Assembly (NCBI RefSeq): GCF_029227915.1
Contig: NC_079885.1
Location: forward strand, 28,399,001-28,463,000
Source: Hydractinia symbiolongicarpus
Taxonomy: Eukaryota; Cnidaria; Hydrozoa; Anthoathecata; Hydractiniidae
Direction: 5' to 3'
Length of the DNA stretch: 64,000 bases
In this document: piece by piece, positions 50,563 through 64,000 of the stretch
Layout of the letters: each line of letters opens with the position of its first letter
How positions within the stretch are numbered: position 1 is the first letter of the stretch
The notes under the pieces: model-generated
Database searches by the model: none
What the model was told of the DNA's origin: nothing
What the model saw: only the letters and a program-made list of their open reading frames with translations
Position numbers and translations under genes: made by a program

Positions 50563-50839
50563 ACAGTCCAAAATCAGTTCAATTAAGTCCCACAGTCAAT
50601 CGTTTCACTGTTAAAAGCGATACAACCTAGTATTACCAGAAAAATATCACTAAATACATGTTGGTACGAATATGTGACGCAACCGCTGTAACTCAAACGG
50701 ACTGATACCGTTAGAAAGTCATGGAAATGTAGTTTTTGAAACTGCCTCTATTTCTTCAACGCGCGCTACCGGCCAGGATTGGTCCCACAGTAAAAAATGA
50801 CTTATTTTATATAAATTTTTAAATGAAGCGCTCCAAACA

Positions 50840-53800
50840 GCGACCAGTGTAATCGCTGAGTTCCGGCAGTCATGTCAAATTAAAAAGAATGTTATTTCTT
50901 GGGGTCCATTTGGCTCACTTATCACATTTATAAGGTCACAGTCCAGAATCAATTCAATTAAGTCCCACAGTCAATCATTTCACTGTTAAATGCGATACAA
51001 CTTAGTAATATCGGAAACAAATCACTAAATACATGTTGGTACGAACATGTGACGCAACTGTTGTAACTCAAACGGATTGACACCGTTATAAAGTCAATGA
51101 AATGTAGTTTTTGAAAATGTTTCTATTTCTTCAACGCGCACTCACGGCTAGGCTTTTGTCCCACAGCACAAAATAACTTATTTATCTAAACTTTTAAATA
51201 AAACGCTACCACAGTGCCCAGCGAATCGGTAAATTCCAGCAATCATGTCAAATTAAGAAGAATGTTATTCCTTGGGTCCAGTTGTCTCATTTATCACATT
51301 TATGAGGTCAAAGTCCAAAATCAGTTCAATTAAGTCCCACAGTCAATCCTTTTACTTTTAAAAGCAATGCAACCTAGTAATATCGGAAAAAAATCATTAA
51401 GTACGTGTTAGTACGAATATGTGACGCAACCGTTGTAGTTGGAACGGACTGATACCGTTAGAAAGTCAATGAAATGTAGTCTTTGAAACTGTTCCTATTT
51501 ATTCAGCGCGTGCTAACGGCCAGGATTGGTCCCACAGTAAAAAAAGACTTATTTTATATACATTTTTAAGTGAAGGGCTACCATAGGGCCGAGTGTAATC
51601 GCTGAATTCCAGCAATTATGTCAAATTAAGAAGAATGTTATTCCTTGGAGTCCAATTGGCTCATTTATCACATTTATAAGGTCACAGTCCAGAATCACTT
51701 CAATTAAGTCCCACAGGCAATCGTTTCACTGTTAAAAGCGATACAACCTAGTATTACCAGAAAATATCACTTAATACATGTTGGTACGAATATGTGACGC
51801 AAGCGTTGTAACTCAAACGGACTGATACCGTTACAAAGTCATTGAAATATAGTTTTTGAAACTGCCTCTATTTCTTCAACGCGCGCTAACGGCCAGGATT
51901 GGTCCCACAGTAAGAAATGACTTATTTATCTAAATTTTTAAATGAAGTACTACCACAGCGCCCAGTGAAATCGGTAAATTCCAGCAATCATGTCAAATTA
52001 AGAAGAATGTTATTTCTTGGGTCCAATTGTCTCACTTATCACATTTATAAGGTCACAGTCCAAAATCAGTTCAATTAAGTCCCACAGTCAATCGTTTCAC
52101 TGTTAAAAGCGATACAAACTAGTATTACCAGAAAAATATCACTAAATACATGTTGGTACGAATATGTGACGCAACCGCTATAACTCAAACGGACTGATAC
52201 CGTTAGAAAGTCATTGAAATGTAGTTTTTGAAACTGCCTCTATTTCTTCAACGCGCGCTACCGGCCAGGATTGGTCCCACAGTAAAAAAAGACTTTTTTA
52301 TCTAAATTTTTAAATGAAGCGCTCCAAACAGCGACCAGTGTAATCGCTGAGTTCCGGCAGTCATGTCAAATTAAAAAGAATGTTATTTCTTGGGGTCCAT
52401 TTGGCTCACTTATCACATTTATAAGGTCACAGTCCAAAGTTACTTCAATTAAGTCCCAGAGTCAATCGTTTCACTGTTAAAAGCGATACAACTTAGTAAT
52501 ATCGGAAACAAATCACTAAATACATGTTGGTACGAACATGTGACGCAACTGTTGTAACTCAAACGCATTGACACCGTTAGAAAGTCATTGAAATGTAGTT
52601 TTTGAAACTGCCTCTATTTCTTCAACGCGCGCTAACGGCCAGGATTTGTCCCACAGTAAGAAATGTCTTATTTATCTATATTTTTAAATGAAGTACTACC
52701 ACAGCGCCCAGTGAAATCGGTAAATTCCAGCAATCATGTCAAATTAAGAAGAATGTTATTTCTTGGGTCCAATTGTCTCACTTATCACATTTATAAGGTC
52801 ACAGTCCAAAATCAGTTCAATTAAGTCCCACAGTCAATCGTTTCACTGTTAAAAGCGATACAACCTAGTATTACCAGAAAAATATCACTAAATACATGTT
52901 GGTACGAATATGTGACGCAACCGCTGTAACTCAAACGGACTGATACCGTTAGAAAGTCATGGAAATGTAGTTTTTGAAACTGCCTCTATTTCTTCAACGC
53001 GCGCTACCGGACAGGATTGGTCCCACAGTAAAAAATGATTTATTTTATATAAATTTTTTAATGAAGCGCTCCAAACAGCGACCAGTGTAATCGCTGAGTT
53101 CCGGCAGTCATGTCAAATTAAAAAGAATGTTATTTCTTGGGGTCCATTTGGCTCACTTATCACATTTATAAGGTCACAGTCCAGAATCAATTCAATTAAG
53201 TCCCACAGTCAATCATTTCACTGTTAAATGCGATACAACTTAGTAATATCGGAAACAAATCACTAAATACATGTTGGTACGAACATGTGACGCAACTGTT
53301 GTAACTCAAACGGATTGACACCGTTATAAAGTCAATGAAATGTAGTTTTTGAAAATGTTTCTATTTCTTCAACGCGCACTCACGGCTAGGTTTGGTCCCA
53401 CAGTACAAAATAACTTATTTATCTAAACTTTTAAATAAAACGCTACCACAGTGCCCAGCGAATCGGTAAATTCCAGCAATCATGTCAAATTAAGAAGAAT
53501 GTTAATCCTTGGGTCCAGTTGTCTCATTTATCACATTTATGAGGTCAAAGTCCAAAATCAGTTCAATTAAGTCCCACAGTCAATCCTTTTACTTTTAAAA
53601 GCAATGCAACCTAGTAATATCGGAAAAAAATCATTAAGTACGTGTTGGTACGAATATGTGACGCAACCGTTGTAGTTGGAACGGACTGATACCGTTAGAA
53701 AGTCAATGAAATGTAGTCTTTGAAACTGTTCCTATTTATTCAGCGCGTGCTAACGGCCAGGATTGGTCCCACAGTAAAAAAAGACTTATTTTATATACAT

Positions 53801-54900
53801 TTTTAAGTGAAGGGCTACCATAGGGCCGAGTGTAATCGCTGAATTCCAGCAATTATGTCAAATTAAGAAGAATGTTATTTCTTGGGTCCAATTGTCTCAC
53901 TTATCACATTTATAAGGTCACAGTCCAAAATCAGTTCAATTAAGTCCCACAGTCAATCGTTTCACTGTTAAAAGCGATACAACCTAGTATTACCAGAAAA
54001 ATATCACTAAATACATGTTGGTACGAATATGTGACGCAACCGCTGTAACTCAAACGGACTGATACCGTTAGAAAGTCATGGAAATGTAGTTTTTGAAACT
54101 GCCTCTATTTCTTCAACGCGCGCTACCGGCCAGGATTGGTCCCACAGTAAAAAATGACTTATTTTATATAAATTTTTAAATGAAGCGCTCCAAACAGCGA
54201 CCAGTGTAATCGCTGAGTTCCGGCAGTCATGTCAAATTAAAAAGAATGTTATTTCTTGGGGTCCATTTGGCTCACTTATCACATTTATAAGGTCACAGTC
54301 CAGAATCAATTCAATTAAGTCCCACAGTCAATCATTTCACTGTTAAATGCGATACAACTTAGTAATATCGGAAACAAATCACTAAATACATGTTGGTACG
54401 AACATGTGACGCAACTGTTGTAACTCAAACGGATTGACACCGGTATAAAGTCAATGAAATGTAGTTTTTGAAAATGTTTCTATTTCTTCAATGCGCACTC
54501 ACGGCTAGGTTTGGTCCCACAGTACAAAATAACTTATTTATCTAAACTTTTAAATAAAACGCTACCACAGTGCCCAGCGAATCGGTAAATTCCAGCAATC
54601 ATGTCAAATTAAGAAGAATGTTATTCCTTGGGTCCAGTTGTCTCATTTATCACATTTATGAGGTCAAAGTCCAAAATCAGTTCAATTAAGTCCCACAGTC
54701 AATCCTTTTACTTTTAAAAGCAATGCAACCTAGTAATATCGGAAAAAAATCATTAAGTACGTGTTGGTACGAATATGTGACGCAACCGTTGTAGTTGGAA
54801 CGGACTGATACCGTTAGAAAGTCAATGAAATGTAGTCTTTGAAACTGTTCCTATTTATTCAGCGCGTGTTAACGGCCAGGATTGGTGCCACAGTATAAAA
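50840..54900 (-). repeat. HOR block with 2,238- and 1,119-bp spacings
   Basis: CACCGTTATA (normally CACCGTTAGA) occurs at 51,081 and 53,319, and as CACCGGTATA at 54,438. The spacings are 2,238 and 1,119 bp, six and three monomers. The monomers on either side come in the same order, including the CACGGCTAGG and GTACGTGTTGGTACG variants. The 54,438 copy is a shorter version of the same cycle. Confidence 0.83.
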
Positions 54901-57900
54901 AGACTTATTTTATATACATTTTTAAGTGAAGGGCTACCATAGGGCCGAGTGTAATCGCTGAATTCCAGCAGTTATGTCAAATTAAGAAGAATGTTATTCC
55001 TTGGAGTCCAATTGGCTCATTTATCACATTTATAACGTCACAGTCCAGAATCACTTCAATTAAGTCCCACAGGCAATCGTTTCACTGTTAAAAGCGATAC
55101 AACCTAGTATTACCAGAAAAATATCACTTAATACATGTTGGTACGAATATGTGACGCAACCCTTGTAACTCAAACGGACTGATACCGTTAGAAAGTAAGT
55201 GAAATGTAGTTTTTGAAACTGCATCTGTTTCTCCAACGCCCGCTAACGGCCAGGATTGGTCCCACAGTAAGAAATGACATATTTATCTAAATTTTCAAAT
55301 GAAGTACTACCACAGCGCCAAGTGAAATTGGTAAATTCCAGCAATCTTGTCAAATTAAGAAGAATTTTATTTCTTGGGTCAATTTGGCTCACTTATCACA
55401 TTTATAAGGTCACAGTCCAAAGTTACTTCAAGTAAGTCCCAGAGTCAATCGTTTCACTGTTAAAAGCCATACAACTTAGTAATATCGGAAAAAAATCACT
55501 AAATACATGTTGATACGAATATGTGACGCAACCGTTGTAACTCAAGCGCATTGATACCGTTAGAAAGTCATTGAAATGTAGTTTTTAAAACTGTCTCTAT
55601 TTCTTCAACGCGCACTCACGGCTTGGTTTGGTCCCACAGTACAAAATAACTTATTTATCTAAACTTTTAAATAAAACGCTACCACAGCGCCCAGCGAATC
55701 GGTAAATTCCAGCAATCATGTCAAATTAAGAAGAATGTTATTCCTTGGAGTCCAATTGGCTCATTTATCACATTTATAAGGTCACAGTCCAGAATCACTT
55801 CAATTAAGTCCCACAGTCAATCGTTTCACTGTTAAAAGCGATACAACCTAGTATTACCAGAAAAATATCACTTAATACATGTTGGTACGAATATGTGACG
55901 CAAGCGTTGTAACTCAAACGGACTGATACCGTTAGAAAGTCATTGAAATATAGTTTTTGAAACTGACTCTATTTCTTCAACGCGCCGTAACGGCCAGGAT
56001 TTGTCCCACAGTAAGAAATGACATATTTATCTAAAATTTTAAATGAAGTACTACCACAGCGCCCAGTGAAATCGGTAAATTCCAGCAATCATGTCAAATT
56101 AAGAAGAATGTTATTTCTTGGGTTCAATTGTCTCACTTATCACATTTATAAGGCCACAGTCCAAAATCAGTTCAATTAAGTCCCACAGTCAATCGTTTCA
56201 CTGTTAAAAGCGATACAACCTAGTATTACCAGAAAAATATCACTTAATACATGTTGGTACGAATATGTGACGCAAGCGTTGTAACTCAAACGGACTGATA
56301 CCGTTAGAAAGTCATTGAAATATAGTTTTTGAAACTGACTCTATTTCTTCAACGCGCCGTAACGGCCAGGATTTGTCCCACAGTAAGAAATGACATATTT
56401 ATCTAAAATTTTAAATGAAGTACTACCACAGCGCCCAGTGAAATCGGTAAATTCCAGCAATCATGTCAAATTAAGAAGAATGTTATTTCTTGGGTTCAAT
56501 TGTCTCACTTATCACATTTATAAGGCCACAGTCCAAAATCAGTTCAATTAAGTCCCACAGTCAATCGTTTCACTGTTAAAAGCGATACAACCCAGTATTA
56601 CCAGAAAAGTATCAATTAATACATGTTGGTACGAATATGTGACGCAACCGTTGCAACTCAAACGGACTGATACCGTTAGAAAGTCATTGAAATGCAGTTT
56701 TTGAAACTGCCTCTGTTTCTTCGACGCGCCGTAACGGCCAGGATTGGTCCCAAAGTAAGAAATGACATATTTATCTAAAATTTTAAATGAAGTACTATCA
56801 CAGCGCCCAGTGAAATCGGTAAATTCCAGCAATCATGTCAAATTAAGAAGAATGTTATTTCTTGGGTCCAATTGTCTAACTTATCACATTTATAAGGTCA
56901 CAGTCCAAAATCAGTTCAATTAAGTCCCACAGTCAATCGTCTCACTTTCAAAAGCGATACAACCTGGTATTACCAGAAAAATATCACTTAATACATGTTG
57001 GTACAAATATGTGACGCAACCGTTGTAACTCAAACGGACTGATACCGTTAGAAAGTCAGTGAAATTTAGTTTTTGAAACTGCCTCTGTTTCTCCAACGCC
57101 CGCTAACGGCCAGGATTGGTCCCACAGTAAGAAATGACATATTTATCTAAATTTTCAAATGAAGTACTACCACAGCGCCAAGTGAAATCGGTAAATTCCA
57201 GCAATCTTGTCAAATTAAGAAGAATTTTATTTCTTGTGTCCATTTGGCTCACTTATCACATTTATAAGGTCACAGTCCAAAGTTACTTCAAGTAAGTCCC
57301 AGAGTCAATCGTTTCACTGTTAAAAGCGATACAACTTAGTAATATCGGAAAAAAATCACTAAATACATGTTGGTACGAATATGTGACGCAACCGTTGTAA
57401 CTAAAACGGATTGACACCGTTAGAAAGTCAATGAAATGTAGTTTCTGAAAATGTTTCTATTTCCTCAACGCACGCTCACGGCTAGGTTTGGTCCCACAGT
57501 ACAAAATGACTTATTTATCTAAACTTTTAAATAAAACGCTACCACAGCGCCCAGCGAATCGGTAAATTCCAGCAATCATGTCAAATTAAGAAGAATGTTA
57601 TTCCTTGGGTCCAGTTGTCTCATTTATCACATTTATGAGGTCAATGTCCAAAATCAGTTCAATTAAGTCCCACAGTCAATCCTTTCACTTTTAAAAGCAA
57701 TGCAACCTAGTAATATCGGAAAAAATTCATTAAGTGCTTGTTGGTACGAATATGTGACGCAACCGTTGTAGTTGGAACGGACTGATACCGTTAGAAAGTC
57801 AATGAAATGTAGTCTTTGAAACTGTTCCTATTTATTCAGCGCGTGTTAACGGCCAGGATTGGTGCCACAGTATAAAAAGACTTATTTTATATACATTTTT

Positions 57901-60900
57901 AAGTGAAGGGCTACCATAGGGCCGAGTGTAATCGCTGAATTCCAGCAGTTATGTCAAATTAAGAAGAATGTTATTCCTTGGAGTCCAATTGGCTCATTTA
58001 TCACATTTATAACGTCACAGTCCAGAATCACTTCAATTAAGTCCCACAGGCAATCGTTTCACTGTTAAAAGCGATACAACCTAGTATTACCAGAAAAATA
58101 TCACTTAATACATGTTGGTACGAATATGTGACGCAACCCTTGTAACTCAAACGGACTGATACCGTTAGAAAGTAAGTGAAATGTAGTTTTTGAAACTGCA
58201 TCTGTTTCTCCAACGCCCGCTAACGGCCAGGATTGGTCCCACAGTAAGAAATGACATATTTATCTAAATTTTCAAATGAAGTACTACCACAGCGCCAAGT
58301 GAAATTGGTAAATTCCAGCAATCTTGTCAAATTAAGAAGAATTTTATTTCTTGGGTCAATTTGGCTCACTTATCACATTTATAAGGTCACAGTCCAAAGT
58401 TACTTCAAGTAAGTCCCAGAGTCAATCGTTTCACTGTTAAAAGCCATACAACTTAGTAATATCGGAAAAAAATCACTAAATACATGTTGATACGAATATG
58501 TGACGCAACCGTTGTAACTCAAGCGCATTGATACCGTTAGAAAGTCATTGAAATGTAGTTTTTAAAACTGTCTCTATTTCTTCAACGCGCACTCACGGCT
58601 TGGTTTGGTCCCACAGTACAAAATAACTTATTTATCTAAACTTTTAAATAAAACGCTACCACAGCGCCCAGCGAATCGGTAAATTCCAGCAATCATGTCA
58701 AATTAAGAAGAATGTTATTCCTTGGAGTCCAATTGGCTCATTTATCACATTTATAAGGTCACAGTCCAGAATCACTTCAATTAAGTCCCACAGTCAATCG
58801 TTTCACTGTTAAAAGCGATACAACCTAGTATTACCAGAAAAATATCACTTAATACATGTTGGTACGAATATGTGACGCAAGCGTTGTAACTCAAACGGAC
58901 TGATACCGTTAGAAAGTCATTGAAATATAGTTTTTGAAACTGACTCTATTTCTTCAACGCGCCGTAACGGCCAGGATTTGTCCCACAGTAAGAAATGACA
59001 TATTTATCTAAAATTTTAAATGAAGTACTACCACAGCGCCCAGTGAAATCGGTAAATTCCAGCAATCATGTCAAATTAAGAAGAATGTTATTTCTTGGGT
59101 TCAATTGTCTCACTTATCACATTTATAAGGCCACAGTCCAAAATCAGTTCAATTAAGTCCCACAGTCAATCGTTTCACTGTTAAAAGCGATACAACCCAG
59201 TATTACCAGAAAAGTATCAATTAATACATGTTGGTACGAATATGTGACGCAACCGTTGCAACTCAAACGGACTGATACCGTTAGAAAGTCATTGAAATGC
59301 AGTTTTTGAAACTGCCTCTGTTTCTTCGACGCGCCGTAACGGCCAGGATTGGTCCCAAAGTAAGAAATGACATATTTATCTAAAATTTTAAATGAAGTAC
59401 TATCACAGCGCCCAGTGAAATCGGTAAATTCCAGCAATCATGTCAAATTAAGAAGAATGTTATTTCTTGGGTCCAATTGTCTAACTTATCACATTTATAA
59501 GGTCACAGTCCAAAATCAGTTCAATTAAGTCCCACAGTCAATCGTCTCACTTTCAAAAGCGATACAACCTGGTATTACCAGAAAAATATCACTTAATACA
59601 TGTTGGTACAAATATGTGACGCAACCGTTGTAACTCAAACGGACTGATACCGTTAGAAAGTCAGTGAAATTTAGTTTTTGAAACTGCCTCTGTTTCTCCA
59701 ACGCCCGCTAACGGCCAGGATTGGTCCCACAGTAAGAAATGACATATTTATCTAAATTTTCAAATGAAGTACTACCACAGCGCCCAGTGAAATCGGTAAA
59801 TTCCAGCAATCATGTCAAATTAAGAAGAATGTTATTTCTTGGGTCCAATTGTCTAACTTATCACATTTATAAGGTCACAGTCCAAAGTTACTTCAAGTAA
59901 GTCCCAGAGTCAATCGTTTCACTGTTAAAAGCGATACAACTTAGTAATATCGGAAAAAAATCACTAAATACATGTTGGTACGAATATGTGACGCAACCGT
60001 TGTAACTAAAACGGATTGACACCGTTAGAAAGTCAATGAAATGTAGTTTCTGAAAATGTTTCTATTTCCTCAACGCACGCTCACGGCTAGGTTTGGTCCC
60101 ACAGTACAAAATGACTTATTTATCTAAACTTTTAAATAAAACGCTACCACAGCGCCCAGCGAATCGGTAAATTCCAGCAATCATGTCAAATTAAGAAGAA
60201 TGTTATTCCTTGGGTCCAGTTGTCTCATTTATCACATTTATGAGGTCAATGTCCAAAATCAGTTCAATTAAGTCCCACAGTCAATCCTTTCACTTTTAAA
60301 AGCAATGCAACCTAGTAATATCGGAAAAAATTCATTAAGTGCTTGTTGGTACGAATATGTGACGCAACAGTTGTAACTCAAACTGATTTATACCGCCAGA
60401 AATTCAATAAAATGTAGTCTTTGAAACTGTTCCTATTTATTCAGCGCGTGCTAACGGCAAGGATTGGTCCCACAGTAAAAAATGACTTATTTTATATAAA
60501 TATTTAAGTGAATGGCTACCATAGGGCCGAGTGTAGTCGCTGAATTCCAGCAATCATGTCAAATTAAGAAGAATTTTATTTCTTGGGTCCATGTGGCTCA
60601 CTTATCAGATTTATAAGGTCACAGTCCAAAGTTACTTCCAGTAAGTCCCAGAGTCAATCGTTTCACTGTTAAAAGCGATACATCTTAGTAATATCGGAAA
60701 AAAATCAGTAATTACATGTTGGTACGAACATGTGACGCAACCGTTGTAACTCAAGCGGATTGATGCTGTTAGAAAGTCATTGAAATGTAGTTTTTAAAAC
60801 TGTCTCTATTTCTTCAACGCGCACTCACGGCTTGGTTTGGTCCCACAGTACAAAATAACTTATTTATCTAAACTTTTAAATAAAACGCTACCACAGCGCC

Positions 60901-63900
60901 CAGCGAATCGGTAAATTCCAGCAATCATGTCAAATTAAGAAGAATGTTATTCCTTGGAGTCCAATTGGCTCATTTATCACATTTATAAGGTCACAGTCCA
61001 GAATCACTTCAATTAAGTCCCACAGTCAATCGTTTCACTGTTAAAAGCGATACAACCTAGTATTACCAGAAAAATATCACTTAATACATGTTGGTACGAA
61101 TATGTGACGCAAGCGTTGTAACTCAAACGGACTGATACCGTTAGAAAGTCATTGAAATATAGTTTTTGAAACTGACTCTATTTCTTCAACGCGCCGTAAC
61201 GGCCAGGATTTGTCCCACAGTAAGAAATGACATATTTATCTAAAATTTTAAATGAAGTACTACCACAGCGCCCAGTGAAATCGGTAAATTCCAGCAATCA
61301 TGTCAAATTAAGAAGAATGTTATTTCTTGGGTTCAATTGTCTCACTTATCACATTTATAAGGCCACAGTCCAAAATCAGTTCAATTAAGTCCCACAGTCA
61401 ATCGTTTCACTGTTAAAAGCGATACAACCCAGTATTACCAGAAAAGTATCAATTAATACATGTTGGTACGAATATGTGACGCAACCGTTGCAACTCAAAC
61501 GGACTGATACCGTTAGAAAGTCATTGAAATGCAGTTTTTGAAACTGCCTCTGTTTCTTCGACGCGCCGTAACGGCCAGGATTGGTCCCAAAGTAAGAAAT
61601 GACATATTTATCTAAAATTTTAAATGAAGTACTATCACAGCGCCCAGTGAAATCGGTAAATTCCAGCAATCATGTCAAATTAAGAAGAATGTTATTTCTT
61701 GGGTCCAATTGTCTAACTTATCACATTTATAAGGTCACAGTCCAAAATCAGTTCAATTAAGTCCCACAGTCAATCGTCTCACTTTCAAAAGCGATACAAC
61801 CTGGTATTACCAGAAAAATATCACTTAATACATGTTGGTACAAATATGTGACGCAACCGTTGTAACTCAAACGGACTGATACCGTTAGAAAGTCAGTGAA
61901 ATTTAGTTTTTGAAACTGCCTCTGTTTCTCCAACGCCCGCTAACGGCCAGGATTGGTCCCACAGTAAGAAATGACATATTTATCTAAATTTTCAAATGAA
62001 GTACTACCACAGCGCCAAGTGAAATCGGTAAATTCCAGCAATCTTGTCAAATTAAGAAGAATTTTATTTCTTGTGTCCATTTGGCTCACTTATCACATTT
62101 ATAAGGTCACAGTCCAAAGTTACTTCAAGTAAGTCCCAGAGTCAATCGTTTCACTGTTAAAAGCGATACAACTTAGTAATATCGGAAAAAAATCACTAAA
62201 TACATGTTGGTACGAATATGTGACGCAACCGTTGTAACTAAAACGGATTGACACCGTTAGAAAGTCAATGAAATGTAGTTTCTGAAAATGTTTCTATTTC
62301 CTCAACGCACGCTCACGGCTAGGTTTGGTCCCACAGTACAAAATGACTTATTTATCTAAACTTTTAAATAAAACGCTACCACAGCGCCCAGCGAATCGGT
62401 AAATTCCAGCAATCATGTCAAATTAAGAAGAATGTTATTCCTTGGGTCCAGTTGTCTCATTTATCACATTTATGAGGTCAATGTCCAAAATCAGTTCAAT
62501 TAAGTCCCACAGTCAATCCTTTCACTTTTAAAAGCAATGCAACCTAGTAATATCGGAAAAAATTCATTAAGTGCTTGTTGGTACGAATATGTGACGCAAC
62601 CGTTGTAGTTGGAACGGACTGATACCGTTAGAAAGTCAATGAAATGTAGTCTTTGAAACTGTTCCTATTTATTCAGCGCGTGTTAACGGCCAGGATTGGT
62701 GCCACAGTATAAAAAGACTTATTTTATATACATTTTTAAGTGAAGGGCTACCATAGGGCCGAGTGTAATCGCTGAATTCCAGCAGTTATGTCAAATTAAG
62801 AAGAATGTTATTCCTTGGAGTCCAATTGGCTCATTTATCACATTTATAACGTCACAGTCCAGAATCACTTCAATTAAGTCCCACAGGCAATCGTTTCACT
62901 GTTAAAAGCGATACAACCTAGTATTACCAGAAAAATATCACTTAATACATGTTGGTACGAATATGTGACGCAACCCTTGTAACTCAAACGGACTGATACC
63001 GTTAGAAAGTAAGTGAAATGTAGTTTTTGAAACTGCATCTGTTTCTCCAACGCCCGCTAACGGCCAGGATTGGTCCCACAGTAAGAAATGACATATTTAT
63101 CTAAATTTTCAAATGAAGTACTACCACAGCGCCAAGTGAAATTGGTAAATTCCAGCAATCTTGTCAAATTAAGAAGAATTTTATTTCTTGGGTCAATTTG
63201 GCTCACTTATCACATTTATAAGGTCACAGTCCAAAGTTACTTCAAGTAAGTCCCAGAGTCAATCGTTTCACTGTTAAAAGCCATACAACTTAGTAATATC
63301 GGAAAAAAATCACTAAATACATGTTGATACGAATATGTGACGCAACCGTTGTAACTCAAGCGCATTGATACCGTTAGAAAGTCATTGAAATGTAGTTTTT
63401 AAAACTGTCTCTATTTCTTCAACGCGCACTCACGGCTTGGTTTGGTCCCACAGTACAAAATAACTTATTTATCTAAACTTTTAAATAAAACGCTACCACA
63501 GCGCCCAGCGAATCGGTAAATTCCAGCAATCATGTCAAATTAAGAAGAATGTTATTCCTTGGAGTCCAATTGGCTCATTTATCACATTTATAAGGTCACA
63601 GTCCAGAATCACTTCAATTAAGTCCCACAGTCAATCGTTTCACTGTTAAAAGCGATACAACCTAGTATTACCAGAAAAATATCACTTAATACATGTTGGT
63701 ACGAATATGTGACGCAAGCGTTGTAACTCAAACGGACTGATACCGTTAGAAAGTCATTGAAATATAGTTTTTGAAACTGACTCTATTTCTTCAACGCGCC
63801 GTAACGGCCAGGATTTGTCCCACAGTAAGAAATGACATATTTATCTAAAATTTTAAATGAAGTACTACCACAGCGCCCAGTGAAATCGGTAAATTCCAGC

Positions 63901-64000
63901 AATCATGTCAAATTAAGAAGAATGTTATTTCTTGGGTTCAATTGTCTCACTTATCACATTTATAAGGCCACAGTCCAAAATCAGTTCAATTAAGTCCCAC
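54880..64000 (-). repeat. HOR block, 8-, 7- and 6-monomer versions of one unit
   Basis: GGGCTACCAT followed by AGGGCCGAG lies at 54,931, 57,908 and 62,745 (spacings 2,977 and 4,837 bp). A second landmark lies at 56,548, 59,153 and 61,385 (2,605 and 2,232 bp). These are 8, 13, 7 and 6 monomers. The 8-versus-7 difference is visible: one monomer is present twice in succession at about 56,030 and 56,402 and only once in the next cycle. In the third cycle the segment near 60,370-60,760 has a different monomer order. Long stretches look identical by eye. The block runs off the right edge. Confidence 0.87.

Larger units (their letters stand above)
41877..64000 (-). repeat. Right satellite array, ~372-bp monomer, reverse orientation
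   Basis: About 59 monomers of the same satellite, now reading in reverse: the landmark appears as CATGTTGGTACGAATATGTGACGCAACCG. The orientation change is exactly at the end of the LINE-2 tail. The segment at 46,700-48,300 and those outside the listed HORs hold ordinary diverged monomers. Short open frames repeated at 2,605- and 2,232-bp spacing (56,548, 59,153, 61,385) encode the same 94-aa string only because whole blocks were duplicated. Confidence 0.97.

Noticed and set aside
56548-61669. Three identical 94-aa frames (56,548; 59,153; 61,385) as a gene family
   Set aside because: The identity comes from HOR duplication of the DNA. The apparent start is a non-ATG codon in satellite sequence and neighbouring monomers have stops.
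1-64000. CENP-B box in the satellite
   Set aside because: ATTCGTACCA matches the first part of the TTCGNNNNA pattern, but the required CGGG part is missing, so this is not a match.
1-64000. CRISPR array or phage-like repeat system
   Set aside because: The repeat is ~372 bp with no short repeat/unique spacer pattern, there are no cas genes, and the retroelements and Helitrons are eukaryotic in type.

Overview
This window is eukaryotic repeat DNA. About 57 kb of the 64 kb is one AT-rich tandem satellite with a monomer of about 372 bp. The rest is retroelement and Helitron sequence inserted in it. I found no host protein-coding gene, tRNA, rRNA, CRISPR array or bacterial operon. The two reverse transcriptases are CR1/jockey-like non-LTR retrotransposon proteins resembling those of marine invertebrates, especially cnidarians, so an invertebrate genome is likely. 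That taxonomic guess is from memory of the family and is weak. The abundance and nested organisation of the satellite would fit a centromeric, pericentromeric or other heterochromatic block.

Layout: (1) 1-33,220, satellite in forward orientation, about 89 monomers, with several higher-order repeats (HORs) of 1,656, 3,022, 1,117/1,862/1,491, 1,867 and 1,371 bp. (2) 33,221-37,264, a 5'-truncated CR1-like LINE on the minus strand (LINE-1 here), inserted within a satellite monomer with an ATTC target duplication. Its reverse transcriptase frame is open and has an intact YADD box. (3) 33,264-34,859, nested in the 3' UTR of that LINE, two head-to-tail non-autonomous Helitrons on the minus strand. 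Each runs from 5'-TC to CTAG-3', with a hairpin 6 nt before the CTAG. (4) 37,265-39,557, about six more forward monomers. (5) 39,558-41,876, a second, different CR1-like LINE on the plus strand (LINE-2 here). It is 5'-truncated and dead: it has an in-frame stop, and YAYD in place of YADD. It ends in an (ACAA)n tail. (6) 41,877-64,000, the same satellite in reverse orientation, about 59 monomers. It has its own HORs (1,455, about 1,115, 2,238/1,119, and a 2,977/2,605/2,232 series) and a 69-bp LINE 3'-end insertion at 50,494.

The parts do not form a pathway. They record a history: satellite amplification in blocks of several monomers, LINE insertions, a Helitron pair landing in one LINE, and a flip of satellite polarity exactly at the second LINE. 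The most interesting points are the tandem Helitron pair (supported by a related Helitron-free LINE end elsewhere in the window), the polarity switch, and the very recent HOR duplications. Landmark distances were counted by hand and may be off by a base or two. Identity statements come from reading, not from a computed alignment.
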